A stretch of DNA of 40,564 bases from Cellvibrionales bacterium UBA1969 (lineage in GTDB: Bacteria; Pseudomonadota; Gammaproteobacteria; Pseudomonadales; UBA7434). The stretch covers positions 1 through 40,564 of the forward strand of contig DDDX01000022.1 in the NCBI GenBank assembly GCA_002339085.1, given 5' to 3'. Position numbers and translations under genes: made by a program. The notes under the pieces are model-generated. The model made no database searches and was not told the DNA's origin. It saw only the letters and a list, made by a program, of their open reading frames with translations. This document shows, in pieces, positions 26,368 to 35,553 of this stretch (the stretch's first letter is position 1; each line of letters begins with the position of its first letter).

Positions 26368-26829
26368 ATGACGAACAAGAATTTATTGATTATTTATCAC
26401 AGTCAGTCTGCAACGACGACAGCCTTGGCGGATGCGGTAGCTCAGGGTGCTGAGCTTGAAAAAGCGATTGATACCGTGAAAAAATTAGCCTTTAATTCTG
26501 ATATGAACGATCTTCAATGGGCTGACGCGATTATATTTGGCAGCCCTGAAAACTTTGGCTATATGTCAGGTGCGTTAAAAGATTTTTTTGACCGAACCTA
26601 TCATCAAGCGCAACCACTGCAATTATCGACGCCCTATGCGCTATTTATCAGTGCTGGTAATGATGGGACAGGCGCTGTTCGCGAAATTGATCGTATCTTA
26701 AAAGGCTATCCAATGAAAAAAATCGCTGAGCCGATTATTGTTAAAGGTCAAATCAAGGAGACCGACCTGCAGGCTTGTCGAGATTTAGGTCAGTCAATGG
26801 CCTGCGCTTTATCCCAGGGTATTATTTAG
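26368..26829 (+). CDS. Flavodoxin/NADPH-dependent FMN reductase-like protein
   Basis: A 153-residue flavodoxin-fold protein. The FMN phosphate loop is YHSQSATTTALADAVAQG near the N-terminus, and the isoalloxazine-binding loops are GSPENFGYMSGALKDFFDR and SAGNDGTGAVREIDR. It resembles WrbA-like or NADPH-dependent FMN reductase proteins and is probably a cytoplasmic redox protein. I start at the ATG at 26368; an in-frame TTG at 26353 is possible, and neither has a strong ribosome site. The gene lies 45 bases after the zinc-ribbon gene and converges on the M16C peptidase gene. Partner and substrate are unknown. Confidence 0.8.
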   Translation: MTNKNLLIIYHSQSATTTALADAVAQGAELEKAIDTVKKLAFNSDMNDLQWADAIIFGSPENFGYMSGALKDFFDRTYHQAQPLQLSTPYALFISAGNDGTGAVREIDRILKGYPMKKIAEPIIVKGQIKETDLQACRDLGQSMACALSQGII

Positions 26830-26904
26830 GAGGCGGGGTGTTAACGCAGGCTATTAACCGCTTGTGCCAGTTAAATGACAAAACTAGGCTTGTTACTTCC
26901 CCTG

Positions 26905-29832
26905 TCATAGTTGTTGAATTCTAATACCTTGATCTTCGCACAGCGATCGATAATTTTTTGCTTCGCCTTGATGGGTGATGATACCAATGCTGGCCTTTTC
27001 AGGTGTTAAGTAGGTTTCAGTGACGCGTTTTAAATCGGCTTGGGTCACCTCTAGTACGGCATTTCTAAAAGCATTTTGGTGTTCTTGCGTGCGGCCATGT
27101 AAGCGTTTATAAAAGTCAATTTTAGCAGTGCCTGCCGGAGATGACGGTTTATCTAGGCTGCTAATGACGCCAAGTATAGCTTCTTCAACCACCCGCGATG
27201 AGTGCTCATTAGCTAATAGCCAGGCGATGGATGCATCAAAATCATCTAAAGTCTCACTGAGACGAGGGTCGCGATACGAGTAGAAACGAAATCCCGCAAC
27301 ACTGTTGTCTTGACTTGCACCACCACCATAGGCTCCGCCCTGTTCACGAATGGCTGTATGTAGAAAACCGTTGCGTAGCACGCCGCCGAGAACCGTCAAT
27401 GCGGGCGAATCTGGGTGAGCACTGCCAACCGTTTGATAGGCTTTAGCACAAAAGTTAACTTGGCTATTGCAAAGCCACAACTCGCGACTGTTCTGGCGGA
27501 TTTCATTGAGGCTGAATTCACTGTCTACTTGGCTATGATGGTGGTACCAAAGCTGCTTAATTTTTTGCATTGCTTGACGATTGCATTGCTCATCGCCAAT
27601 CACTAAAAATTCAGGCTGATTATTGATAATGCATTGATGAACATCAGCTAACTCTTCGCAAAACCGGTCTAAGGTCGAGGCTTCGTTTAAGCTGTCGTCG
27701 AGTGCTTTAAGATTCTTTATTCCTTCGATACCTGCATTTTGATGGTTGATTTTAGCTAGGGGGCTAAAATTTTGAGTGGCGATCGACATAGCGAGGGTAT
27801 GACCGCTGCCGGTAACAGATTGTTCTGATCGGGCTCGCGACTGTGCTATAAGCTCTCTAATTCGTTGCTGCTCATCAAAACGAACATGCTGATGGGTTTG
27901 CTCAAGCAGTTCGCTAATGGCATCGCTATGACAATTGAGGCCCTTTGAGCTAAGTATGAAGTGGCCATTAACCGATTGCTCATCGTCTAATGCGCCAAAA
28001 AAATTGGTATGGCATGAGATGCCACCGCAGACAGCCGTTTGCCAATTCTGTGTAGAAAGATAATCACGACTGCCAACTCCTAGATCGGTCATGACATAAT
28101 TGTGAATAGATCGAAGATAATTTTGACGCGCATTGAGTACAGGTAGTGGGATAATGACTTCTTGATAACATAGACCATTAGTCGCTTGTGGGTAACTGCT
28201 AATCTGAGGACCATTGGCCTTGCTGGTACTGAAGTCGGGTGAATCAGAAGCGGGTGGAATGTCTTCAAGGTCGACCTTAGGCAGAACTTCGGGGTCATCG
28301 ACCTCGTTTTGCCGCTTTTTAAGCGCCTCTGTAGTCGCAATTATTTCTTGTTTTTGGCCGTCAGTTAATGTTGACTTGATCTTGCTGAGTTTGGCTTTTT
28401 CTTGGTCGATCTTATGCTGGCCAAGTTTGCCATCAGGTGACATAAGCAGGCTAACCCGATGCTGATTATTAAGTAATAAGCGACTAATTAGCTGTTTAAT
28501 AAATGCAGGGTCCTCGATGGCGCGTCGGAGTTCAGTAAGAATAGGATCGATATCCAAAGCTGCAGCAGCATCACCACGATGGATAGCCGTTGGTAAACAA
28601 GACAACATAATCTGCAAGCCATAAGGGTAGCTGCTACCGCCAATTTCACGTTGTTGTAATTCAAGTTGATCAAGTAAGGCGGTTAAACGGCTGTGCTCAA
28701 TCCCTTTCTCAACCACTGCAGTCAGGGTCTCAGTGACGAGTTCTTCGAAGTTATCCATGCTGTCTGCTTTTGCGCCTTCAATGCCACAGACAAAAACCAT
28801 TTCTAGGCCGGTATCGTCCACTCCACATAACGGTGAGGGCGCAGAGCCTAACTCCGTGGTTTCTAGTGCCAGTCGTAATTCTGATGCACTATTTTCTAAT
28901 AACACCGAGGCGAGTAAATGGGTGCTCATCAATTCTAAGGGGTCGCGAATATCTCCCAGTACCCAAGCCATAATAAGGTGATTTTTTTCATCGGTAATCT
29001 CTTCTTCAGGCAGAGGAAAGTGTTTAGCGGTTCGTTTGACTTGGTTGAACTTCTTTTGTAAAGGAACCTCAATTTTTTTATTAATCGGAGTAAAGTGCTG
29101 CAGAGCAAGCTCTTCGAATACAGACTGATGTCGTTTGGCAGGTATATCGCCAAAGGTCACGAAGGTTGCGTTATCGGGATGGTAGTGAGTTTGATAAAAA
29201 TCCTGCAGTTGCTGGTAACTTAAATCGGTGATGTTCTCTGGCTCACCACCACTGTTAACACTATAGGTTGTGTCAGGGAAAAGCGCTTCACCAACCGCTT
29301 GCCAAAGCTGGGATGTAATAGAGCTCATGGCGCCTTTCATCTCATTAAAAACGACACCTTTAAAGACCAAATCACTGCTTGAGTCATTGGGTTGTTCAAA
29401 CTCAAGTCGATGACCCTCCTGTGAAAAATCTAAGGGGTCAAGTCGAGCAAAAAAGACTGCGTCTAAATACACCTGCATTAAATTATTAAAGTCTTTTTTA
29501 TTTTTACTGGCAAAGGGGTAGGCCGTCCAATCTGAGCTAGTAAAGGCATTCATAAACGTGTTCAGTGATCGGCGTATCATCATGAAAAAAGGATCTCGAA
29601 CAGGATAACGCTGACTGCCGCAAAGGCTGGTATGTTCAAGAATATGGGCAACACCCGTTGAGTCGGTAGGTACGGTTCGGAGCGCAACCATGAACACATT
29701 TTCTTCATTATCAGATGCTAAGTGAATGTGTTTTGCGCCAGTACGAAGGTGTTGGTACTCTTCGTACTGAATATTTAATGAGTCTATGTGAGTGGTTTTA
29801 ATTAAGTTAAAGTTCTCGATTTTAGCATTCAT
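26905..29832 (-). CDS. M16C zinc metallopeptidase, presequence protease (PreP) type
   Basis: A 975-residue peptidase of family M16C, the clamshell enzymes that degrade short unfolded peptides. The inverted zinc motif HxxEH is HILEH (His63, Glu66, His67) and the distal ligand is Glu164 in VVFNEMKGAM. LEHTSLCGSQRYPVRDPFF is a PreP hallmark. The C-terminal half includes EQGGAYGGGASQD, the substrate-binding Arg/Tyr-type motif region of M16 enzymes. Length is typical (about 970 residues). No signal peptide is seen, so it is probably cytoplasmic, where it would recycle peptides, perhaps including those taken in by the Opp system; that link is speculative. The gene has its own 192-base upstream gap. 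Confidence 0.92.
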   Translation of the reverse strand: MNAKIENFNLIKTTHIDSLNIQYEEYQHLRTGAKHIHLASDNEENVFMVALRTVPTDSTGVAHILEHTSLCGSQRYPVRDPFFMMIRRSLNTFMNAFTSSDWTAYPFASKNKKDFNNLMQVYLDAVFFARLDPLDFSQEGHRLEFEQPNDSSSDLVFKGVVFNEMKGAMSSITSQLWQAVGEALFPDTTYSVNSGGEPENITDLSYQQLQDFYQTHYHPDNATFVTFGDIPAKRHQSVFEELALQHFTPINKKIEVPLQKKFNQVKRTAKHFPLPEEEITDEKNHLIMAWVLGDIRDPLELMSTHLLASVLLENSASELRLALETTELGSAPSPLCGVDDTGLEMVFVCGIEGAKADSMDNFEELVTETLTAVVEKGIEHSRLTALLDQLELQQREIGGSSYPYGLQIMLSCLPTAIHRGDAAAALDIDPILTELRRAIEDPAFIKQLISRLLLNNQHRVSLLMSPDGKLGQHKIDQEKAKLSKIKSTLTDGQKQEIIATTEALKKRQNEVDDPEVLPKVDLEDIPPASDSPDFSTSKANGPQISSYPQATNGLCYQEVIIPLPVLNARQNYLRSIHNYVMTDLGVGSRDYLSTQNWQTAVCGGISCHTNFFGALDDEQSVNGHFILSSKGLNCHSDAISELLEQTHQHVRFDEQQRIRELIAQSRARSEQSVTGSGHTLAMSIATQNFSPLAKINHQNAGIEGIKNLKALDDSLNEASTLDRFCEELADVHQCIINNQPEFLVIGDEQCNRQAMQKIKQLWYHHHSQVDSEFSLNEIRQNSRELWLCNSQVNFCAKAYQTVGSAHPDSPALTVLGGVLRNGFLHTAIREQGGAYGGGASQDNSVAGFRFYSYRDPRLSETLDDFDASIAWLLANEHSSRVVEEAILGVISSLDKPSSPAGTAKIDFYKRLHGRTQEHQNAFRNAVLEVTQADLKRVTETYLTPEKASIGIITHQGEAKNYRSLCEDQGIRIQQL

Positions 29833-30024
29833 AGTTAGCTTATTTACTGCCTTAGTTTAATGTTAGGGATTCTGGTGATTGCGCTGCAGGGGGCGTAGAC
29901 TTTTTTGACAAAAATTGACTTGAGTATCATGGCGCTAATGTCATTAATGCTGCTGTTTAATTTATGATTCATTCCATCATATTTTAGCGTGTTTTACTGC
30001 CTAGGTGGTACTTTTTTCGCTGAA

Positions 30025-30915
30025 TCACAACGGCTTTTGAGTCGCTTGAAACTGCAGTTGATAGATGCGCTGCCAGTTCTTGCCAGTAATTAATAGCGAC
30101 TGCTCACCGGGCATGACGGCAATCCCATTTGCGACCCCAGCTGAAGGCTGTCGCTGTTCCCTTTTAAGAATCGGACTGAGGTCGATAAATCCTAGCACTT
30201 GTCCATTACTGGGCTTGATGACAGCAATGCGAGGGCTTTGCCAAATATTTGCAAGCAGGCATTGATCGACCCATTCTAGCTCATTAAGCCGCTTAAGTGG
30301 ACGATTGAGGTAAGTGACGCGAAGGGATTTCACCAGCATTAAACTCTCAGGGTCGCGATAATAAAGCGTAGCACTGCCATCGCTATTGATAAGGTGGTGA
30401 CCATCATGGGTAAGTCCCCAGCCTTCCGTTTTGATTGACTGATGTGGCAGCGGACTGAAATCTTTTTTGTGGTAGCGTAAAACCTTTCTTGAGTGCCATG
30501 TCAATTGAATCAATTGATCTTGCCAAATCGTTAAGCCCTCACCAAAAAGTGTTTCATCGATTGATTGCTGCTGAATAAGTCTGCCATCTTTCAACTGTAT
30601 TTCTGCAATGCTTGATTGGCCGTAGCCGCCGGTTGACTCATAAATATTGCCATCTTGGTAAACTAAACCTTGGCTAAAGGCGCTGGTTCGGTGCGGATAG
30701 CTGTGTGTTACTCGATAGGGCAAGGCGTTAATTTCGGCTGCGACAATGTCTTTTGTGCAATCCAGTGGTAGCACTTTAGTATCCGCAGCATAAGTCGGGA
30801 GTGTGAATAAGTAAGCCGTCGAAACCGTTAGATAGAAACCGATTATCTGATGCCATCGCCGAACGAAATAAGCCACAATTAGCGGTGATTCTCTATCAAT
30901 CGTAAATGCGCGCAT
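30025..30915 (-). CDS. Glutamine cyclotransferase-like beta-propeller protein, exported
   Basis: A 296-residue protein of the plant-type glutaminyl-peptide cyclotransferase family. After an N-terminal hydrophobic signal (about residues 24-42, ending PTYAADT) come the family runs HRTSAFSQGLVYQDGNIYES, FGEGLTIW and EGWGLTHDGHHLINSDGSA, then RLNELEWV and GVANGIAV. These enzymes make N-terminal pyroglutamate. The mature protein would be a five-bladed propeller in the periplasm. The start chosen leaves a somewhat long n-region, so a later start is possible. The gene follows mnmC by 7 bases on the same strand and is likely co-transcribed. Whether this copy is active cannot be told. Confidence 0.85.
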   Translation of the reverse strand: MRAFTIDRESPLIVAYFVRRWHQIIGFYLTVSTAYLFTLPTYAADTKVLPLDCTKDIVAAEINALPYRVTHSYPHRTSAFSQGLVYQDGNIYESTGGYGQSSIAEIQLKDGRLIQQQSIDETLFGEGLTIWQDQLIQLTWHSRKVLRYHKKDFSPLPHQSIKTEGWGLTHDGHHLINSDGSATLYYRDPESLMLVKSLRVTYLNRPLKRLNELEWVDQCLLANIWQSPRIAVIKPSNGQVLGFIDLSPILKREQRQPSAGVANGIAVMPGEQSLLITGKNWQRIYQLQFQATQKPL

Positions 30916-30922
30916 TGTTGCC

Positions 30923-33085
30923 TTAGCCTCGGATAAGCTGCCTAACTAAAAAACGATTCGGTGCAATTGCCTGAGTGATTTTATCACCTAACGGCATTGG
31001 CGTGGCCTCAATTTGAGCGACTAATAGTCGTGCGGCTAACGGCACTGTCGTATAGCCATGAGAGCCAAATCCCGTGTTAACAAAAAGACCACGGTGACTG
31101 ACTGCACGTTCCTTTGGGGTTTTCTTTGCATCTTTTTTTAGACAAACAAAACGCTCCATAAAGTCTTTTTGATCGGCAACAGGGCCGACAATCGGCAGGT
31201 AGTCGGGGGTAACGCAGCGAAACCCTACACGGCCATTTAGCGATGCTAATGACTGTTCGCTGGATTCAAGCTGGCAGTTCCAGTCACTGTTATCGGCCAA
31301 GCTGGCGCGGAGTTTGTTAATATTGTCGAGATGATCTTGTGTCGATAATTGTTGTTCAGTGTCTTTTGAATAGCTTGATCCGATCGAATGATAACCACTC
31401 TCGGCAGGGGTTGAATACCCTTCTTGGCAAATGGCTAAACGAAGTTTTTGACTTTCTGCTGTTGCGGGTAGGTCGGTGGTTTGTCCGCGTAAGAACCGTA
31501 ATGGCAGCCATGCAGTCTGTTCAAATTGGTGGCTTAATTGGCCGCTGGCGATGACGATAATATCGCTATCAAACGAATTGCCTTGGTGATCATGAGCGTG
31601 CCAAGTTGTGGATGTTTTTTCGAGGCGATTAACCTTGGTGTTCGCGATAAATTCGATGCCCTCTATACCGCTTAAGGCTTGGCAAATTGCCTTTGGTACT
31701 AACCATCCCGCCTGTGGGTAATAGATCCCCCCAAGACGGGTGGCTACGCCGCTAAGATGACTGGCTTGATCGATATTGACATTGTGTCTCGAAGATAACT
31801 CTGGCTGAGCATAGAGTAATTCGTCAGGCAATGATTCGCCCAGCTTTAACATGCCTTTTAAACCTTTGGTTAACTGACAATCGCCCAGTTGCGGGTAAAA
31901 TTGTTGCGCGTAATGTAAAGCGGCCTCGTGAAAGTCGGCCATGGCTGAACGATGCTGGGCGGTGCGAGCATAGAGTACCGCGCGCGGATTACCCGAAGCA
32001 GCGCTGGCCACGTCATCATGACTGTCGAGTAAGTTAACCTGCCAGCCACGTTTCGCTAGCTGGTAAGCTGTGCAACAGCCAGCGATACCGGCGCCTACGA
32101 TGGTCGCTCGCCGTTTTTTATTGCCAATGTTATGGCGTGATTGCGTGCCGGGGTAATAGCAGTTTGATAAATCACTGACTGCTTTTTTTTTCTGCGGCAT
32201 TGCCGTTAGTTTTGTTGCCGTGTTAGCTTGAAAAGTGCCAGTCAGCATTTCGCGTTTACGACCAAAGCCTGGTAATTTTTTGACCGCAAAGCCATGCTCG
32301 CTGAGTCCGTCTCGAACAGTTCTTGCGACGGTAAACGTGGCGACAGTGCTGTTCGCTGAACTGTGCTTCGCCATTAAGGCGTAGATTGAGTTTTTCCATA
32401 AGTCTGGGTTTTTAATTGGCGCATAACCATCGAGAAACCACGCGTCGATGGTTAGTCCCTGGTGATCACTTCCCTTTGTCGCGTTAAGGGCCGGCTCTAT
32501 GCTGATGTCATTTTCACGGTTAAAGTGATCTATTGGATAATATTCTAGCCGCTTAAATGCTTCGCTACTGTCGCCAAACAACAGCACTAACACCACAGGG
32601 AAGGGACTGTCTGTGTCGAGTTCTATAACATAGTCACCGCCAATAGCATCGGGGTAATGATTGTGCAGTTCGTTAGCTAAATCAGGAAAAGGATTGTAGT
32701 GACGAATGCTTTTTATTAACGCCGCTGATGATAGAGGGTATAGTTCAGAGCTATAAAAATAGAGTGTGCGAGGAGCATGATCAGCAGTGCCTTGGTGATG
32801 ACTGTCGCGCCAAAGTTGCCAGCAGGCTAAAAAATTTAACCCGCTACCAAACCCTGTTTCTGCAATGACAAAGTAGTCTTTTGATGGTGTTTTTTGGTCC
32901 TTGATTAGCCAGCGATTAGGCAAGTCATTGCCGGCTAAAAAGACGTGCTGGGACTCTTCTGCCCCCTGACCGGGATGGTAATAAATGTCATCAAAACGGG
33001 TAGAGCGCAAGCCGCCATTACGGTCAGTAAATAACTGATCACTAGTGGTCGCCTCTATCGTAAGATAATCTTTACTTCGACTCAT
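30923..33085 (-). CDS. mnmC: Bifunctional tRNA wobble-uridine enzyme MnmC
   Basis: A 720-residue fusion of a methyltransferase and an FAD oxidoreductase that completes mnm5s2U at the wobble base of tRNAs. The N-domain has the opening DRNGGLRSTRFDDIYYHPGQG, the SAM loop ETGFGSGLNFLACW and WFLDGYAPIKNPDLW. The C-domain starts with the dinucleotide motif VGAGIAGCCTAYQLAKRGW and has SHDDVASAASGNPRAVLYAR and the final GFGSHGYTTVPLAA. Length is at the upper end of the family. The ATG at 33085 matches the family start. The following cyclotransferase gene starts 7 bases after its stop. Identity is certain. Confidence 0.95.
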   Translation of the reverse strand: MSRSKDYLTIEATTSDQLFTDRNGGLRSTRFDDIYYHPGQGAEESQHVFLAGNDLPNRWLIKDQKTPSKDYFVIAETGFGSGLNFLACWQLWRDSHHQGTADHAPRTLYFYSSELYPLSSAALIKSIRHYNPFPDLANELHNHYPDAIGGDYVIELDTDSPFPVVLVLLFGDSSEAFKRLEYYPIDHFNRENDISIEPALNATKGSDHQGLTIDAWFLDGYAPIKNPDLWKNSIYALMAKHSSANSTVATFTVARTVRDGLSEHGFAVKKLPGFGRKREMLTGTFQANTATKLTAMPQKKKAVSDLSNCYYPGTQSRHNIGNKKRRATIVGAGIAGCCTAYQLAKRGWQVNLLDSHDDVASAASGNPRAVLYARTAQHRSAMADFHEAALHYAQQFYPQLGDCQLTKGLKGMLKLGESLPDELLYAQPELSSRHNVNIDQASHLSGVATRLGGIYYPQAGWLVPKAICQALSGIEGIEFIANTKVNRLEKTSTTWHAHDHQGNSFDSDIIVIASGQLSHQFEQTAWLPLRFLRGQTTDLPATAESQKLRLAICQEGYSTPAESGYHSIGSSYSKDTEQQLSTQDHLDNINKLRASLADNSDWNCQLESSEQSLASLNGRVGFRCVTPDYLPIVGPVADQKDFMERFVCLKKDAKKTPKERAVSHRGLFVNTGFGSHGYTTVPLAARLLVAQIEATPMPLGDKITQAIAPNRFLVRQLIRG

Positions 33086-33161
33086 GGGTTCGGATGGCTG
33101 ATTTATTTTAAGCCATCATACGTGCTAACAGCTCAAATGTATGCTAATCAATCTCCAGTTA

Positions 33162-34703
33162 TTAACTACTCATGACTTCATAGTCGTTAAGATTGAGTGT
33201 TTTTAGTTCGTTGCGAAACCGAGAAGGTGCCCATGGCCACGTGACCGGTATACCATCAACTTCAAGATACCAGCTATTGCAACCGCTGACCCAACGAGTG
33301 CCATCGAATGCATTGGTCAATGAATCAGTGAATGCTTGCGTTACGTCCGCTTTGGGGGCCAGTGTCGTTAGCTCGCCTTGAGCATACTTTTCGACGCATT
33401 GAAGGATATAATCAGCCCCTATTTCAGCAATATCAATTAAGGATAAATTGGTGATAGGGCTATTAGGACCAATCATCATAAAGAAGTTGGGAAAGCCTGG
33501 CATGGTGATAGAGCGATAGGTTCGCACACCGGCATCCCAGCGTTGTTCTAATGTGGCGCCGTTTTCACCGATAATAGTATTAACGCCCCAAGCGTTGGGG
33601 TAAAAACCGGTAGCGGTGATGAGCGTGTCAATTTCCACTAAACGGCCAGAGTCGCTACCATCATCGACGACAACTCCCTTCGGTTCAATGCGTAAGATAT
33701 TGTCAGTGATCACGTCTACATTGTCGCGTTGAATGGCCGGATAATAGGTGTCTGATACGATCATGCGTTTGCACATGGCTTTGTGATCGGGGGTTAGTTT
33801 TCTACGTAATTCAGGGTCTTTGACCGTATTTAAGTTTTCTAGTGTGGCTTTATCAATATAGCGGCGTTGCCAGCCATCTTTTAGTGCGGCTTGTCCAAAT
33901 AACTCGCCAATTAAGTCATAAAAGCGACGCGTTAAGTAGCCCAGTAATGGGATTTTCCGTTTGAGAAATTTATCGATTGGTGAGTATTCAATATTTTCAG
34001 TATGCATAACCCATTGAGCGGTTCGCTGGAATAGATTTACTTGTTTGCCCGAGTGCGCAAGCGGGCTGAGCATTTGTACTGAAGAAGAACCGGTACCAAT
34101 GACTCCGATTCTTTTATCGTTTAAGTCATATTCATCATTCCAGTCGGCGGTATGAAACCGCTCACCCGCGAAACTTTCAAGTCCCTCTATTTTTGGGTAT
34201 TTGCGTTTATTGAGTGGCCCAGTGGCCGCAACAAATAAATCAAAGACCTCGGTTTCTGTAATCTCTAACGCAGAGCTACCTTGCTGTTCCTCAATAATGC
34301 TTTTTACACTGCTGCTGCCACCCTCATTACTAGTGAAGTTTTTAGTCGCTTCGATATGCCAACGACTATCTTTAAATTCAGCTTTTAATACTTCAGTATT
34401 AAATTGTATATAGTCGATTAAGCCGTACTTAACAGCCGTCTTTTTAAAGTACTCGTATATTTCTGGGCCGCCAGAAAACCTTCTGCTCCAGTTAGGGTTT
34501 GGCTCAAAAGGATAGCAATAAGCAAAAGAGGCGACATCACAGGCAACACCTGGGTAGCGATTTTCTCGCCACGTACCGCCAACGGTGGAGGCGCGCTCAT
34601 AAATTTTAAAATTAGTGTATCCGGCTTTGATTAGCTTTATAGCCATCAGCATGCCTGACATGCCAGCACCGATAATGCATATTCTTGGTTCTTTTTTGCT
34701 CAT
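33162..34703 (-). CDS. Flavin-containing Baeyer-Villiger-type monooxygenase
   Basis: A 513-residue class B flavoprotein monooxygenase. The FAD motif GxGxxG is IIGAGMSG (residues 11-17) and the NADPH one is VIGTGSSS (about 201-208). The Baeyer-Villiger fingerprint FxGxxxHxxxW is present as FAGERFHTADW (178-188), followed by Asn as in some family members. ERASTVGGTWRENRYPGVACD is the usual FAD-site region. An extra Ser- and Glu-rich stretch at about 127-150 lies in the FAD domain. Such enzymes insert oxygen beside a ketone to make an ester or lactone. It is read away from a set of lipid-type oxidation genes. The substrate is unknown. Confidence 0.9.
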   Translation of the reverse strand: MSKKEPRICIIGAGMSGMLMAIKLIKAGYTNFKIYERASTVGGTWRENRYPGVACDVASFAYCYPFEPNPNWSRRFSGGPEIYEYFKKTAVKYGLIDYIQFNTEVLKAEFKDSRWHIEATKNFTSNEGGSSSVKSIIEEQQGSSALEITETEVFDLFVAATGPLNKRKYPKIEGLESFAGERFHTADWNDEYDLNDKRIGVIGTGSSSVQMLSPLAHSGKQVNLFQRTAQWVMHTENIEYSPIDKFLKRKIPLLGYLTRRFYDLIGELFGQAALKDGWQRRYIDKATLENLNTVKDPELRRKLTPDHKAMCKRMIVSDTYYPAIQRDNVDVITDNILRIEPKGVVVDDGSDSGRLVEIDTLITATGFYPNAWGVNTIIGENGATLEQRWDAGVRTYRSITMPGFPNFFMMIGPNSPITNLSLIDIAEIGADYILQCVEKYAQGELTTLAPKADVTQAFTDSLTNAFDGTRWVSGCNSWYLEVDGIPVTWPWAPSRFRNELKTLNLNDYEVMSS

Positions 34704-34879
34704 TGATTATTGTTGTCCGATATAGTTTATAATTAATGTAAGATTTACGTAAAATGTCAGCTGCTAGATTAGCATTCAAGGTATAGTTAAATTCAATTGC
34801 TATAATAATACTGCAAGTTATTGATCTGAATTAATATTTAGCCATATAGATAGCATTGTCTGTTTGAGGAGTTCATTTA

Positions 34880-35425
34880 ATGCTTAACTCAGAGAAGATC
34901 AGCCTACAGGTGCAGCAATGGCTTGAAGAGGTGGTTATTGGACTTGGCTTATGCCCTTTTGCTGGCCAGCCAGTTGCGAAAGGACTCCATCATATTGCAG
35001 TGTTAGATGTTCAGTCGATCGACTCGGCGTTAGCAGCCCTAAGGATTGAATTTGAAAAGCTTATGACGGCAGACCCTAAAGAGCTAGAGACCAGCGTGCT
35101 CATTTTGCCTTATCTGTTTGATGATTTTCTTGATTTTAACGATTTTATGTCAGAGGCTAATAACCTTCTGGCTGATAATGGTTGGCAAGGTCAATTGCAG
35201 TTGGCAGGTTTTCATCCGAGGTATCAGTTTTTTGGCACTGTTCCTGAGGCGGCGAGTAATTTAACCAATTGTTCACCTTACCCTATTATTCATATTCTTC
35301 GTGAAGATAGCGTGACTTGGGCTGTAAACAGTCACCCAGATATAGACGCTATTCCAGAGCGGAATATCGCCGTTATGGAGGCTTTGTCAGTGGATCAAAT
35401 ATCCCATCTATTTCCTTTTCGATAA
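34880..35425 (+). CDS. DUF1415 family protein
   Basis: A 181-residue protein of the uncharacterised DUF1415 family. The N-terminal QQWLEEVVIGLGLCPFAG and the central VLILPYLFDDFLDFNDFM and GFHPRYQFFG are the conserved family blocks; the latter includes FHP. A late NCSPYPIIHILREDSV follows. Members are common in Gammaproteobacteria and have no known activity. TGAGGAG lies eight bases upstream of the ATG at 34880. The gene diverges from the monooxygenase gene with 176 bases between starts. A short palindrome TTTACGTAAA occurs there (34744-34753). Family certain, function unknown. Confidence 0.88.
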   Translation: MLNSEKISLQVQQWLEEVVIGLGLCPFAGQPVAKGLHHIAVLDVQSIDSALAALRIEFEKLMTADPKELETSVLILPYLFDDFLDFNDFMSEANNLLADNGWQGQLQLAGFHPRYQFFGTVPEAASNLTNCSPYPIIHILREDSVTWAVNSHPDIDAIPERNIAVMEALSVDQISHLFPFR

Positions 35426-35553
35426 GCCTTTTTTGAGATAAAAACTGGTCTCATAAACGAATGTTAAGTTTTTAAAAGGTCTCTACGTCTTTGTTTCTGC
35501 AATAATAAGACTTCTAGTCCATAGGCATAAAAATTAATTGAAGGTGATTTTTT

